Assembly: GCA_963815185.1 (NCBI GenBank)
Contig: CAWFGC010000004.1
Span: 744,001-808,000, forward strand
DNA length: 64,000 bases
Source of the DNA: SHZL01 sp963815185
Lineage (GTDB): Bacteria > Pseudomonadota > Gammaproteobacteria > Xanthomonadales > SZUA-36
Reading direction: 5' to 3'
A program made the translations under genes and the position numbers. The notes under the pieces are model-generated. The model worked only from the letters and a program-made list of their open reading frames with translations. It was not told the DNA's origin and did not search any database. Shown here piece after piece: positions 55,901-64,000 of this stretch (its first letter is position 1; every line of letters starts with the position of its first letter).

Positions 55901-55962
55901 GATTTTCCCTCGGCGGCGGAATAACAGGGTTTGAAAGAGTCCTGAACCAGACGTGTGTAAAC

Positions 55963-55992
55963 AAAAGACCGGCCAATGGCCGGTCTTTTTTT
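55963..55992. terminator. Bidirectional terminator
   Basis: AAAAGACCGGCC-aat-GGCCGGTCTTTT followed by extra T: a 12-bp perfect stem, with A-run and T-run on either side, serving the convergent genes ending at 55900 and 56012. Confidence 0.93.
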
Positions 55993-56011
55993 ACCTCGGT
56001 TGTCTGTCTGA

Positions 56012-57202
56012 TCAGGAACCGCTTGCGGGCGGTTCAGGCGAAGGTGGCGGTGGCGGCGCAGGCGCCGTTGGTGGCACAACCGCTCCACCGATCGGCGTGG
56101 TCGTACCGGAAACACCATGTGAGCCGACCGGATTACCCGGACCACAACGCGCCAAATGCGAATCCTCTTCCACAAAGTTGATTACGGTTTGCAAGTGGGG
56201 CATCTTCTTGGCGATGGCAATACGCACCCGGTCCGGGTCATCCACATACATCTTCCCGCCTTCGAGCATGGTCACGAAAATGGGCTTACGGGAGAATCCG
56301 TACGCGTCGAGCTGCGCCTCGATGGCTTCACGCCGCTGCTTATCGATCTTATCCAGATCCGGCAGATCGAAATACTTCTCGAATTCTTCTGCAGTTGGCG
56401 AAAAATGATGGTCGCCTAATGGCCACAAAGGAACTTCGGCCAATTTGATGTGGCGCTCGTTAAATGCCTTGTGGACCTCTTCCAGGCTGACATTGGAGCC
56501 AAAATAGCTGACCGGAACCACGTTGGAATCATTGAACACAAAAACGACCGGTATCTTCTCGTTGCCGTAGAAACGGTGCAAGGGGTCAATGGCGTAATTA
56601 TCGATTACAACCTGGTTTATGCCCACGTAAAGCGAAATGAGCAAGGTCTTAGGACGCTTCTCATTCATGATATCGACCGAGGAATCCGGTTTGTACCAGT
56701 ATTCGGCCGAGGAGTAGCCAATAATGTCTTTAAAGCTCAGGGTTGTATGAAATTCGCCTTCGATCCATTTCGGGAAAGGCTGAATAACCTCCGGAACCTC
56801 GAAATAGCGTTTCACAACCTGTTTGATAATATCCTGGTCAGGATTCAGGTCTTCGAATTTATACGTGGAAAACATCCGGCTTTGAGCCGCAACACTGGTG
56901 CACGGCCAATCCAGGAATGCCGGTACTTTCTTAATGCAGGTCAACTTCGTTTCGTCGGCAAAAGCAGCTTGGCCCGGCGCCAACTCGACAACCTTGTCGC
57001 CTTTCATCAGAAACGTGCGGCCCTGGTCTGTGGTGGCGTAGAGACCCGGCGGGGTTCCCTCCACATCCACGCAATCCGCGTTAGTGCTTTGCGCTTGCAG
57101 GCTCGCAGAAGCCAGCGCAGAAATGATAAGCGCCGGCAGTAACGCACGGCAGTATGTCTTTCCGGTCATACCGTTGGAAATCTTGTTCATGAAATTGTAC
57201 AT
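56012..57202 (-). CDS. Secreted protein of unknown function with a proline-rich tail
   Basis: From the ATG at 57202 the product is 396 residues with a signal peptide (YCRALLPALIISALASASLQ cut near AQS). The mature part contains ADCVDVEGTPPGLYATTDQG and GDKVVELAPGQAAFADETKL, and later IPVVFVFNDSNVVPVSYFG and KPIFVTMLEGGKMYVDDPDR, which resembles a ParB-like or thioredoxin-like arrangement but is not one I can name. It ends with a Gly-Pro-rich tail (VVPPTAPAPPPPPSPEPPAS). A longer in-frame extension up to 57463 overlaps rfaH and is less likely. Confidence 0.6.
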   Translation of the reverse strand: MYNFMNKISNGMTGKTYCRALLPALIISALASASLQAQSTNADCVDVEGTPPGLYATTDQGRTFLMKGDKVVELAPGQAAFADETKLTCIKKVPAFLDWPCTSVAAQSRMFSTYKFEDLNPDQDIIKQVVKRYFEVPEVIQPFPKWIEGEFHTTLSFKDIIGYSSAEYWYKPDSSVDIMNEKRPKTLLISLYVGINQVVIDNYAIDPLHRFYGNEKIPVVFVFNDSNVVPVSYFGSNVSLEEVHKAFNERHIKLAEVPLWPLGDHHFSPTAEEFEKYFDLPDLDKIDKQRREAIEAQLDAYGFSRKPIFVTMLEGGKMYVDDPDRVRIAIAKKMPHLQTVINFVEEDSHLARCGPGNPVGSHGVSGTTTPIGGAVVPPTAPAPPPPPSPEPPASGS

Positions 57203-57490
57203 CTGAATTTCGCCCCTTGATCGCAGAATCGCTCCCTGAAGTTTGCGTCGCTCCTTGACCTTGGTTAAGTTTAGCCCCTTTATTACGTAGTCCTGGAAAA
57301 GTAATGATAACCCATATTTTTTTTGAAGGGTAGTTATATTGGGCAATTTTATTGCAAGTAATCCGGATAGCTTCTCCTGCTTTGCGCTCACGCTTTCTTC
57401 CTTTTGCGGCAAACCTATTTGTTCAATGCTTGAACATGAGCTACAATAATGCAACTGCATCAATTAAGGGGTGTCACGGCTGTGCAGGAA

Positions 57491-57997
57491 ATGCAACCCG
57501 ACTGGTTCGCGGTTTACGCCAAACCGCGGCAAGAACACATTGCGTTGGAAAACCTGGAGCGGCAGGGGTTCCATTGTTTCCTTCCAATGGCCATCAACCC
57601 CTACCAACGCCGCACTGAGCGCAAGCCAAGAATCGAGCCGCTGTTTCCCCGTTATCTGTTCCTGAATGCCATTGCTGATCAGCAAAGCCTGGGTCCGGTG
57701 CGTTCCACCCGCGGCGTCTGCGGCCTGGTGCGTTTCGGCATGCAACTAGCCACGTTGCCGGAGCCCGTCATCGAAACCATCAACAGGCGATGTGATCCGC
57801 AAACAGGCCTGGTGCAACTGGATCCCGTTCCGGTCGAAGTGGGGGATAAAGTGCGGGTATTTGATGGTCCACTGGCGGGACTGGAAGGAATTTTCCGGGA
57901 GCGCAAGGGAAACAAACGCGCGCTTCTGCTGATGAAGATACTGGGTACCGAATCCACCGTGGAGGTGGATGCATTGCTGTTGCAAAAAGCGGGATAA
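57491..57997 (+). CDS. rfaH: RfaH-type specialised NusG paralogue
   Basis: A 168-residue NusG-family antiterminator. The N-terminal NGN domain starts MQPDWFAVYAKPRQEHIALE and has PLFPRYLFLN, FGMQLATLP and the KOW-type C-terminal part (VEVGDKVRVFDGPLAGLEGI). RfaH binds RNA polymerase paused at an ops site and lets it read through long surface-polysaccharide operons; a perfect ops site is 116 bases downstream. The start could also be GTG at 57482 or ATG at 57449. Confidence 0.9.
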   Translation: MQPDWFAVYAKPRQEHIALENLERQGFHCFLPMAINPYQRRTERKPRIEPLFPRYLFLNAIADQQSLGPVRSTRGVCGLVRFGMQLATLPEPVIETINRRCDPQTGLVQLDPVPVEVGDKVRVFDGPLAGLEGIFRERKGNKRALLLMKILGTESTVEVDALLLQKAG

Positions 57998-58112
57998 CAA
58001 CCGGCAAGAGCGCGCCTTGCGCGCGATTGATAGGGCTGGCTTGCCGGCGAATGAACAATGACGGCGCGCGCGCTGCTCCTACACCCATGCGGAGCACATC
58101 CGTGCACTGCAG

Positions 58113-58124
58113 GGCGGTAGCGTG
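58113..58124 (+). promoter_or_regulatory. ops element (RfaH recruitment site)
   Basis: GGCGGTAGCGTG, identical to the canonical ops pause/recruitment sequence, lies between rfaH and the first gene of the polysaccharide operon, 107 bases before the wzm start. Confidence 0.9.
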
Positions 58125-58231
58125 CCCAAGAAATGCTTCCTCTGTCATTGACGGGTATGGAGCAAACGCTAGAAACCACGCTAAACGGCTTTTCAACACC
58201 GCGCCGCCAAAATACTTAAGAGCAGAAACAC

Positions 58232-59086
58232 ATGCCTAACCGGACTATCGAAAACCAGTTCTTTGGCCACGAACAAATTAACGTGATCGAGCCGCAAAAG
58301 GGTTGGCGCACGCTGAACCTGCGTGAGCTGTGGGCTTACAGGGAACTGCTGGCGGTGCTCACCCAACGTGATATCAGGGTGCGCTACAAGCAGACTGTGC
58401 TGGGGGTGGCCTGGGCGGTTATCCAGCCGCTGTTGACGATGATCCTGTTTTCCTTCGTGTTCGGGCGGCTGGCCAAAATTCCTTCCGATGGCCTGCCGTA
58501 CCCGATTTTCGTTTACGCGGGGCTGCTGCCGTGGACATTTTTCGCCAACGCCTTGTCAACCTCAGGCAATTCCCTGGTCGGCCAACAGCATCTCATCAGC
58601 AAGGTGTATTTCCCGCGCCTGATCATTCCGCTGTCTTCGGTGGGTACCGGGCTGATCGACTTCGCCGTTTCCGCAGCTATTTTGCTGATATTGATGGTCC
58701 ACTTCGGCATCGGTTGGAGTATCAACCTGCTGGCGGTGCCGCTTCTGATCCTGGCGGTCATCTTCATTGCGCTGGGGGTGGGCACACTGCTTTCCGCACT
58801 AACCGTCAGCTACCGCGATTTTCGCTATGTCGTACCCTTCGTGGTGCAGTTCTGGATGTATGCCACGCCGGTAGTCTACCCGGCCAGCCTGTTTCCCGAG
58901 AAATGGAGGTGGTTTCTGTTCCTGAACCCGATGGCAGGACTGATCGAGGGCTTTCGCTCCGCATTCCTGGCTCAGCCCTTCAATTGGGTCGGCATCTCGA
59001 TTTCCATGGCGGTGGCCGCCTCCGTATTCGTGTTTGGCGTGTTCTACTTCGAGAAAATGGAGCGCCGCTTCGCGGACATCATCTGA
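58232..59086 (+). CDS. wzm: Polysaccharide ABC transporter permease (Wzm)
   Basis: A 284-residue ABC-2 type permease with about six membrane helices. RELLAVLTQRDIRVRYKQTV, then LGVAWAVIQPLLTMILF, YAGLLPWTFFANALSTSGNS and LNPMAGLIEGFRSAFL are typical of Wzm/TagG exporters of O-antigen or exopolysaccharide. Its ATPase (wzt) is the last gene of this run, at 63508. Confidence 0.93.
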   Translation: MPNRTIENQFFGHEQINVIEPQKGWRTLNLRELWAYRELLAVLTQRDIRVRYKQTVLGVAWAVIQPLLTMILFSFVFGRLAKIPSDGLPYPIFVYAGLLPWTFFANALSTSGNSLVGQQHLISKVYFPRLIIPLSSVGTGLIDFAVSAAILLILMVHFGIGWSINLLAVPLLILAVIFIALGVGTLLSALTVSYRDFRYVVPFVVQFWMYATPVVYPASLFPEKWRWFLFLNPMAGLIEGFRSAFLAQPFNWVGISISMAVAASVFVFGVFYFEKMERRFADII

Positions 59087-59096
59087 GCACTCGTCG

Positions 59097-59438
59097 TTGA
59101 GTTCCTTCGAACGGGAAATCCATCTCAAAGTTCTTCGCCATCTGGAGCAAAATCCGGATGTTACGCAGCGGAAACTGGCCGAACACCTGGGCGTCAGCCT
59201 GGGCAAAGCCAATTACTGCCTGAAAGCGCTGATCGAAAAAGGCTTCATCAAGGCGCGTAATTTCAAGAACTCGAACCACAAGAGCGCCTATCTGTATGTG
59301 CTTACGCCCAACGGTATCGATGCCAGGGCACGTATCTCGGTAGCCTTTCTCAAGCGCAAGGTACATGAGTACGAGCAGCTCAGGCAGGAGATTGCACAGC
59401 TGGAGCAGGAAGTAAGCGGCGATAGGGGCAAACACTGA
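59097..59438 (+). CDS. EPS-associated MarR-family transcriptional regulator
   Basis: From a TTG at 59097 the product is 113 residues: LSSFEREIHLKVLRHLEQNP, a winged helix with VTQRKLAEHLGVSLGKANYC, and KSAYLYVLTPNGIDARARI. This is the MarR-like type found at the head of exopolysaccharide loci. An in-frame ATG at 59034 lies inside wzm and gives an unconvincing extension. It ends in TGATG with the next gene's start. It probably controls this operon. Confidence 0.83.
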   Translation: MSSFEREIHLKVLRHLEQNPDVTQRKLAEHLGVSLGKANYCLKALIEKGFIKARNFKNSNHKSAYLYVLTPNGIDARARISVAFLKRKVHEYEQLRQEIAQLEQEVSGDRGKH

Positions 59439-61288
59439 TGTGTGGCGTGGCTGCGATTTATGCCTACAGCTCCAGGGCAATGGACGTGGACAAAAACGAA
59501 CTGCGTGCTATCCGCGATCGTATGGCAGCACGCGGCCCGGACGGGACCGGTGAATGGTATTCCGGTGACCGGCGCCTGGGCCTGGGCCATCGTCGTCTGG
59601 CTATCATAGACCCCGAAGAACGCGCCGACCAACCGATGCTGAGCGAAGACGGCAGGCTGGCAATTGTCTTCAATGGCGAAATTTACAACTTCCGCGAACT
59701 GCGCCATGGGCTGGAGGAGCGCGGCCACCACTTCAAAACAGAATCCGACACCGAAGTCCTCCTCCACCTCTTCGTGGAGAAACGGGAGAAGATGCTGGAT
59801 GAGTTGCGCGGCATGTTCGCCTTCATCATCTGGGATAGCGAACAAGAACGAATGTTCCTGGCCCGCGACCCCTACGGCATCAAGCCGCTGTATTACGCCA
59901 GTGCCGGCGGCACACTGCGTGTCGCCTCACAGGTCAAGGCCCTGCTGGCCGGGAGCGGAATGTCGCACACACCTGACCCGGCTGGCATTGTAGGTTTTCA
60001 CCTGTTCGGTTCGGTGCCGGAACCCTTCACGCTGTACCAGCAGATCCGGCAATTGCCAGCTGGTCATTACCTCTGGGCGGATGAATCGGGTGCAGGCGAG
60101 CCGCGGCAGTGGTTCTCCATTGCTGAAACATACGTTTCCGCGGAAACGTCCGCGACAGAATATGCCGATGTTCAGCATACGGTCCGCGAAGCGCTGCTTG
60201 ACTCCGTGCGCCATCACCTGGTTGCGGACGTGCCGGTAGGCGCATTTCTCTCGGCCGGCATCGATTCCGGCTCATTGGTCGGCCTGATGCGGGACGCGGG
60301 AGCAAATGATATCCAAACCATCACCCTGGCGTTTGACGAGTTTGCCAACTCCGCCGACGATGAGGGGCCACTGGCTGAACTGGTGGCAAAACAGTATGGC
60401 ACAAGGCACGTCACCCGACGGATTAGGCGTGCGGAGTTCGAGCACGATCTGCCGAGGATCCTGGACGCAATGGACCAGCCAAGTGTCGACGGCATCAACA
60501 GCTGGTTTGTCAGCAAGGCAGCGGCAGAGCAGGGGCTAAAAGTGGCGGTATCCGGGCTGGGCGGCGATGAGCTCTTTGGCGGCTATCCGTCATTCAGAGA
60601 CATCCCCAGGTGGGTGCACTGGCTGCGTTTCCAGGGCCGGATTCCTCAGCTTGGGAAGTTCGTGCGCAGGTTGGCTACGCCATTGGTTGGGCGTCTTGGG
60701 CTCAACCCCAAGTTGGCCGGTGTACTGGAACTGGGCGCTAGCTGGGAAGGCGCATACCTGCTGCGCCGCGGCTTGTACATGCCTTGGGAACTACCGGCTC
60801 TATTGGGCCAAGAACTGTCACGAGAGGGACTGCACAGACTGCAGCCGTTGCAGTGCATACAAAAAGCCATGGAACCGACCCCCAGGTCAGCTTTCGCGCG
60901 TGTCGCCTGCCTGGAATCGGCACTGTATATGCGCAATCAGTTGCTGCGCGATGCGGACTGGGCCGGTATGGCTCATTCGCTGGAAATTCGCGTACCGCTG
61001 GTGGATGCGAGCTTGCTGACGGATTTCGCGGCAAGAGCCTTGTGTGATCCCCGCTGGAACAAGCAACGGTTGGCGCAGGCTCCGACCAGCAGGCCGGCGT
61101 CTGCCGTCAGGCAGCGAGCGAAAACTGGATTCACCACCCCAGTCGCCCGGTGGCAGGCCATTCAGAGTGTTTCGCAGCCAGGTGGGCCTGTTACCGAAAG
61201 CCTGAGACCCTGGTCGCGTTTGGTGTTTGCTGGCTTGGACAAATCCCCTGGTGCAACTGTGGTCATGGAAGTCGGCGCAAGTGGATGA
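59438..61288 (+). CDS. asnB: Asparagine synthase (glutamine-hydrolysing) family, polysaccharide-locus type
   Basis: A 616-residue AsnB-like amidotransferase. Cys2 is the N-terminal glutaminase nucleophile (MCGVAAIYAYSS), with RRLAIIDPEERADQP and FNGEIYNFRELR, followed by the ATP-pyrophosphatase domain (GAFLSAGIDSGSLVG) and SGLGGDELFGGYP. Members in glycan clusters probably amidate sugars (for example uronic acids) rather than make free asparagine. The GT4 gene start overlaps its stop. Confidence 0.92.
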   Translation: MCGVAAIYAYSSRAMDVDKNELRAIRDRMAARGPDGTGEWYSGDRRLGLGHRRLAIIDPEERADQPMLSEDGRLAIVFNGEIYNFRELRHGLEERGHHFKTESDTEVLLHLFVEKREKMLDELRGMFAFIIWDSEQERMFLARDPYGIKPLYYASAGGTLRVASQVKALLAGSGMSHTPDPAGIVGFHLFGSVPEPFTLYQQIRQLPAGHYLWADESGAGEPRQWFSIAETYVSAETSATEYADVQHTVREALLDSVRHHLVADVPVGAFLSAGIDSGSLVGLMRDAGANDIQTITLAFDEFANSADDEGPLAELVAKQYGTRHVTRRIRRAEFEHDLPRILDAMDQPSVDGINSWFVSKAAAEQGLKVAVSGLGGDELFGGYPSFRDIPRWVHWLRFQGRIPQLGKFVRRLATPLVGRLGLNPKLAGVLELGASWEGAYLLRRGLYMPWELPALLGQELSREGLHRLQPLQCIQKAMEPTPRSAFARVACLESALYMRNQLLRDADWAGMAHSLEIRVPLVDASLLTDFAARALCDPRWNKQRLAQAPTSRPASAVRQRAKTGFTTPVARWQAIQSVSQPGGPVTESLRPWSRLVFAGLDKSPGATVVMEVGASG

Positions 61289-62486
61289 GGGCCGCGTGCT
61301 GGTCTCGACCATTTCGCCAATCAGCGGCGGAGTTCCAGCCATGACCCGCTTCATCACGGATACCTTGCAAAGCCGGGGGTGGACGCCGGTGCTGGCGCAT
61401 TACGAGCCTTATAGCATGACGCCGGAACTCTCCGTTCCGTCATTTCGCTTGCTGCAAAAGAAGCCGGGCAAGCGAATCCAAACGACCTGGGGGACCATTG
61501 AAACCCATGCCATAGGGGCGTGGTTGCCGGAACTGGAGTTCACTCATTACGCGGCCAGCGGCCTGTGGCGCGAGTTGATGGATACCTGCAGTCGCTTCGT
61601 GACGGTTTGTGGGAATGCACTGGCCGCACTGCCATTTGCCCAGACCGGCCGGCCATTCACCGCCTGGGTGGCCACCGGCTGGGAGGAAGATCGTCGCGAC
61701 CGCGTACGACAGTTTCCTGCGGTCAGGAGGTTGCTGGACCAGTGGGTGAACGCACCGGTGCTGCGCCGCAGAGAGCGCGACATTCTAAGTGCAGGCGGAA
61801 TTTTGGCCCTGAGCGAACACACGCGGAATGCGCTCAATGCCATTGCGGGTGCAGAGGTCTGCCGCACGATATTGCCCATGCCGATCGACATCGATTCGTT
61901 CCAGCCAGATTCTGCAAGGGTCAAAACAGGACGAATCGGCTTTACCGGTCGTTTGGACGATCCCCGCAAAAACGTCGGTTTGCTGATCGAGACAATGGCA
62001 AAACTGGTTCATTCAGGTGTCGATGCCAACGCGGTGCTGGTCGGCGGAAAACTGGACGCGATCAGCGAAGCGAAAATACAGCGGTGGGGTCTGGCCGGGC
62101 GCGTTGAATGTTTCAATTATGTTTCGCGCGCGGAACTCAGAGGACTGTTGCAGAGTTTCGATGTATTTGCCCTGCCTTCACATCAGGAAGGCTTGTGTAT
62201 TTCTGCACTGGAGGCCATGGCCTGCGGCTGTCCTGTGGTGTCCACCCGCTGCGGCGGTCCGCTGGAGTTCGTGCGCGATGACGAAACCGGTTACCTGGTC
62301 GGTTTCGAGGCTGCAGAGATGGCCGATGCCGTCCATCGCATCATCGGCGATCGTGATTTGCGATCGAGATTATCGCAAGCCGCCCGGCAGTTCGTGGCTG
62401 AACATTACAACCAGGAACGCTGTGAGCACATTTTCTGGCGTTCTTTCGAACGTCAAAACGTATCAATAAAGGAGATAGCCAGGTGA
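61281..62486 (+). CDS. Family 4 glycosyltransferase
   Basis: About 400 residues with a GT-B fold. Near the start is VLVSTISPISGGVPAMTRFI (glycine loop), and in the C-terminal domain IGFTGRLDDPRKNVGLLIET, and HQEGLCISALEAMACGCPVV, the GT4 E-x7-E motif. The GTG at 61281 overlaps the asnB stop by 8 bases; an in-frame start at 61227 is possible. It adds a sugar to the growing glycan in the cytosol. Confidence 0.92.
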   Translation: MDEGRVLVSTISPISGGVPAMTRFITDTLQSRGWTPVLAHYEPYSMTPELSVPSFRLLQKKPGKRIQTTWGTIETHAIGAWLPELEFTHYAASGLWRELMDTCSRFVTVCGNALAALPFAQTGRPFTAWVATGWEEDRRDRVRQFPAVRRLLDQWVNAPVLRRRERDILSAGGILALSEHTRNALNAIAGAEVCRTILPMPIDIDSFQPDSARVKTGRIGFTGRLDDPRKNVGLLIETMAKLVHSGVDANAVLVGGKLDAISEAKIQRWGLAGRVECFNYVSRAELRGLLQSFDVFALPSHQEGLCISALEAMACGCPVVSTRCGGPLEFVRDDETGYLVGFEAAEMADAVHRIIGDRDLRSRLSQAARQFVAEHYNQERCEHIFWRSFERQNVSIKEIAR

Positions 62487-63511
62487 GGACGATGCTTATC
62501 ACCGGAGGGGCCGGCTTCATCGGCGTTAATGCGGCCACTTTCTTTTCCGGCAAGGGCTGGAAGGTCACGGTTCTGGACAACCTCAGCCGGCGTGGTACCG
62601 AGGACAATCTCCGGTGGTTGCAGGGGCAGATCGACATTGGTTTTGTAAAGACTGACATACGCAATGCGGCGGAAATGCAGCGCGTGATGGCTGAACTGCA
62701 GCCGGATGTTGTCCTGCACTTGGCGGCGCAGGTGGCAGTGACAACCTCGGTCAAAGATCCTCGCGAGGACTTCGAGATCAATGCGCTCGGTACCTTTAAT
62801 GTGCTCGAGGCTGTCCGTCAGCAGAGCCCTGGGTCCTTCCTGATCAATGCCTCCACCAACAAGGTTTATGGCAAGATGGATGATGTCGCGGTGGCGGAAC
62901 GCAATGGCCGCTATGAATACCTGGACCTGACGCAGGGGTGCAGCGAACGGCAGCAACTCGATTTCCATTCGCCCTATGGCTGTTCCAAAGGCGTGGCCGA
63001 CCAGTATGCGATCGATTACTCGCGCATTTATGGGCTGCAAACCACCACGTTCCGTCAATCCTGCATTTATGGAACACGCCAGTTCGGCATCGAGGACCAG
63101 GGTTGGGTGGCCTGGTTCACTATCGCTCACGTGCTGGACAAGCCCATCACCATCTACGGTGACGGCAAGCAGATTCGCGATGTGTTGCATGTGACCGATC
63201 TGTGCCAGGCCTATGGCGCCGCGATTGAAAACCGGGACCAAGCCACCGGGCAGGCCTTCAACATTGGCGGCGGGCCACAGAACACCCTGTCTCTGCTGGA
63301 ACTGCTCGATCACCTGAAACGCTTTCTGGGTAAGCAGTCGCCGCTTTCCTGGGACGATTGGCGCCCGGGGGATCAGCCCGTGTTCGTTTGTGACTTGACC
63401 AAGGCGCGAGAAACGTTGGGTTGGAGCCCTGAGGTCAGTGTCGAGGACGGCGTTGAAGGCCTTGCCGGTTGGGTAGCGGAAAATCAGGAACTCTTTGCCT
63501 GGCTGAAATGA
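62483..63511 (+). CDS. NAD-dependent epimerase, CDP-paratose/tyvelose 2-epimerase-like
   Basis: A 342-residue extended SDR. The NAD-binding ITGGAGFIGVNAA, the catalytic YxxxK in SPYGCSKGVADQYAIDYSR and the substrate-binding TFRQSCIYGTRQFGIEDQG fit the CDP-paratose 2-epimerase group. That would imply a 3,6-dideoxyhexose (tyvelose) in the surface polysaccharide, though the other CDP-sugar genes are not in the window. The GTG start has AAGGAG 10 bases upstream and overlaps the GT4 stop; the gene ends over the ATG of wzt. Confidence 0.85.
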   Translation: MRTMLITGGAGFIGVNAATFFSGKGWKVTVLDNLSRRGTEDNLRWLQGQIDIGFVKTDIRNAAEMQRVMAELQPDVVLHLAAQVAVTTSVKDPREDFEINALGTFNVLEAVRQQSPGSFLINASTNKVYGKMDDVAVAERNGRYEYLDLTQGCSERQQLDFHSPYGCSKGVADQYAIDYSRIYGLQTTTFRQSCIYGTRQFGIEDQGWVAWFTIAHVLDKPITIYGDGKQIRDVLHVTDLCQAYGAAIENRDQATGQAFNIGGGPQNTLSLLELLDHLKRFLGKQSPLSWDDWRPGDQPVFVCDLTKARETLGWSPEVSVEDGVEGLAGWVAENQELFAWLK

Positions 63512-64000
63512 GCAAATACGCGATACAAGTAGACAACCTTGGCAAGGAATACATCGTCGGTGGCGCCGAGCAACATCACGAGTCCTTCCGCGAAATGCTC
63601 ACTGGGGCGCTGACCGCGCCGCTCCGGAAGCTGCGTAAACTGGGTGGGACGGCCGGTGAAGAGGAACGATTCTGGGCCCTCAAAGAGGTAAGCTTCAATG
63701 TCGAACAGGGCGAGGTGCTGGGTATCATTGGCCGCAATGGCGCGGGCAAAAGCACTCTGTTGAAGATCCTGAGTCGAATCACGTCGCCGACCGAAGGGCG
63801 GGTAGTTACACGGGGCAGGGTGGCGAGTCTGCTGGAAGTGGGTACCGGTTTTCATCCCGAACTCACCGGTCGCGAGAATATTTATCTGAATGGCGCCATC
63901 CTCGGCATGTCACGTCAGGAGATCGACGCCAATTTCGACGAGATCGTTGCATTTGCGGAAATTGGTATGTTTCTGGATACACCGGTCAAACGGTATTCCA
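63508..64000 (+). CDS. wzt: Polysaccharide ABC transporter ATPase (Wzt), partial at the right edge
   Basis: The first 164 residues of an ABC ATPase. Walker A is IIGRNGAGKSTLLKILSRI, preceded by SFREMLTGALTAPLRKLRKL, a Wzt-type N-terminal extension, and followed by SLLEVGTGFHPELTGRENIY, the O-antigen/teichoic exporter signature. It overlaps the epimerase by 4 bases. Pairs with Wzm at 58232. The signature motif and the C-terminal carbohydrate-binding domain, if any, lie outside the window. Confidence 0.95.
   Translation, partial: MSKYAIQVDNLGKEYIVGGAEQHHESFREMLTGALTAPLRKLRKLGGTAGEEERFWALKEVSFNVEQGEVLGIIGRNGAGKSTLLKILSRITSPTEGRVVTRGRVASLLEVGTGFHPELTGRENIYLNGAILGMSRQEIDANFDEIVAFAEIGMFLDTPVKRYS

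Overview
The window looks like chromosomal DNA of a GC-rich gammaproteobacterium (Xanthomonadales, Steroidobacter or Woeseia-like). The pointers are a secreted protease with the C-terminal WFDPxHxGEGF repeat, an RfaH/ops pair in front of a surface-polysaccharide operon, a TPP-riboswitch thiamin salvage operon and dispersed REP-like hairpins. No species can be named from the sequence alone.

Layout. 1-9.3 kb: housekeeping genes (NfeD-like, cysteine synthase, glyoxalase I, secreted metalloprotease, tRNA-Asn, a minor pseudopilin, aspartate aminotransferase, uvrB). 9.3-13.5 kb: minus-strand glycan genes. 13.6-15.4 kb: SufU-like scaffold and a lipoprotein phosphatase/nuclease. 15.4-16.8 kb: a GIY-YIG gene embedded in palindromic repeats and a 600-bp tandem array. 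16.8-20.95 kb: thiamin uptake and salvage operon (TPP riboswitch, TonB receptor, thiamin-binding protein, PnuC/PnuT transporter, thiamin kinase-like gene). 21-22.3 kb: MATE transporter.

22.56-47.71 kb is the most unusual part. A complete tRNA-Ser(GGA) is followed by eight further partial copies of its 3' end. Seven of them close a conserved cassette right end (TAGACACGATCTGGACACGG...), cutting 25 kb into tandem cassettes. The cassettes carry three AbiE pairs, a MNT/HEPN pair, an RHH/GNAT pair, a FitAB/VapBC pair, a RES-domain protein, a TOTE-type primase-helicase, a SWIM protein, an oxyanion (ModA/ChrA/porin) block and IS91 debris. No recombinase gene is visible inside, so the cassettes look non-autonomous, with an integrase supplied in trans. 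Two cassettes share the same ends but carry different [TA pair + large protein] operons, which suggests cargo exchange.

47.8-55.9 kb: plus-strand genes that suggest a cAMP circuit (SulP-STAS transporter with a cyclic-nucleotide-binding domain, CPA2 antiporter, CpdA-like phosphodiesterase, CHASE2 adenylate cyclase), then a FecR-domain protein. 56-57.2 kb: a secreted protein of unknown function. 57.5-64 kb: rfaH, a perfect ops element and an ABC-dependent polysaccharide operon (wzm, EPS-associated MarR regulator, asnB-like, GT4, CDP-sugar epimerase, wzt) running off the right edge.

Caution: many conserved core genes contain single-base frameshifts (cysteine synthase, uvrB C-terminus, polysaccharide deacetylase, pnuC, TonB receptor, antiporter, chrA). 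Some may be uncorrected sequencing errors rather than real pseudogenes. The toxin-antitoxin genes are all intact.
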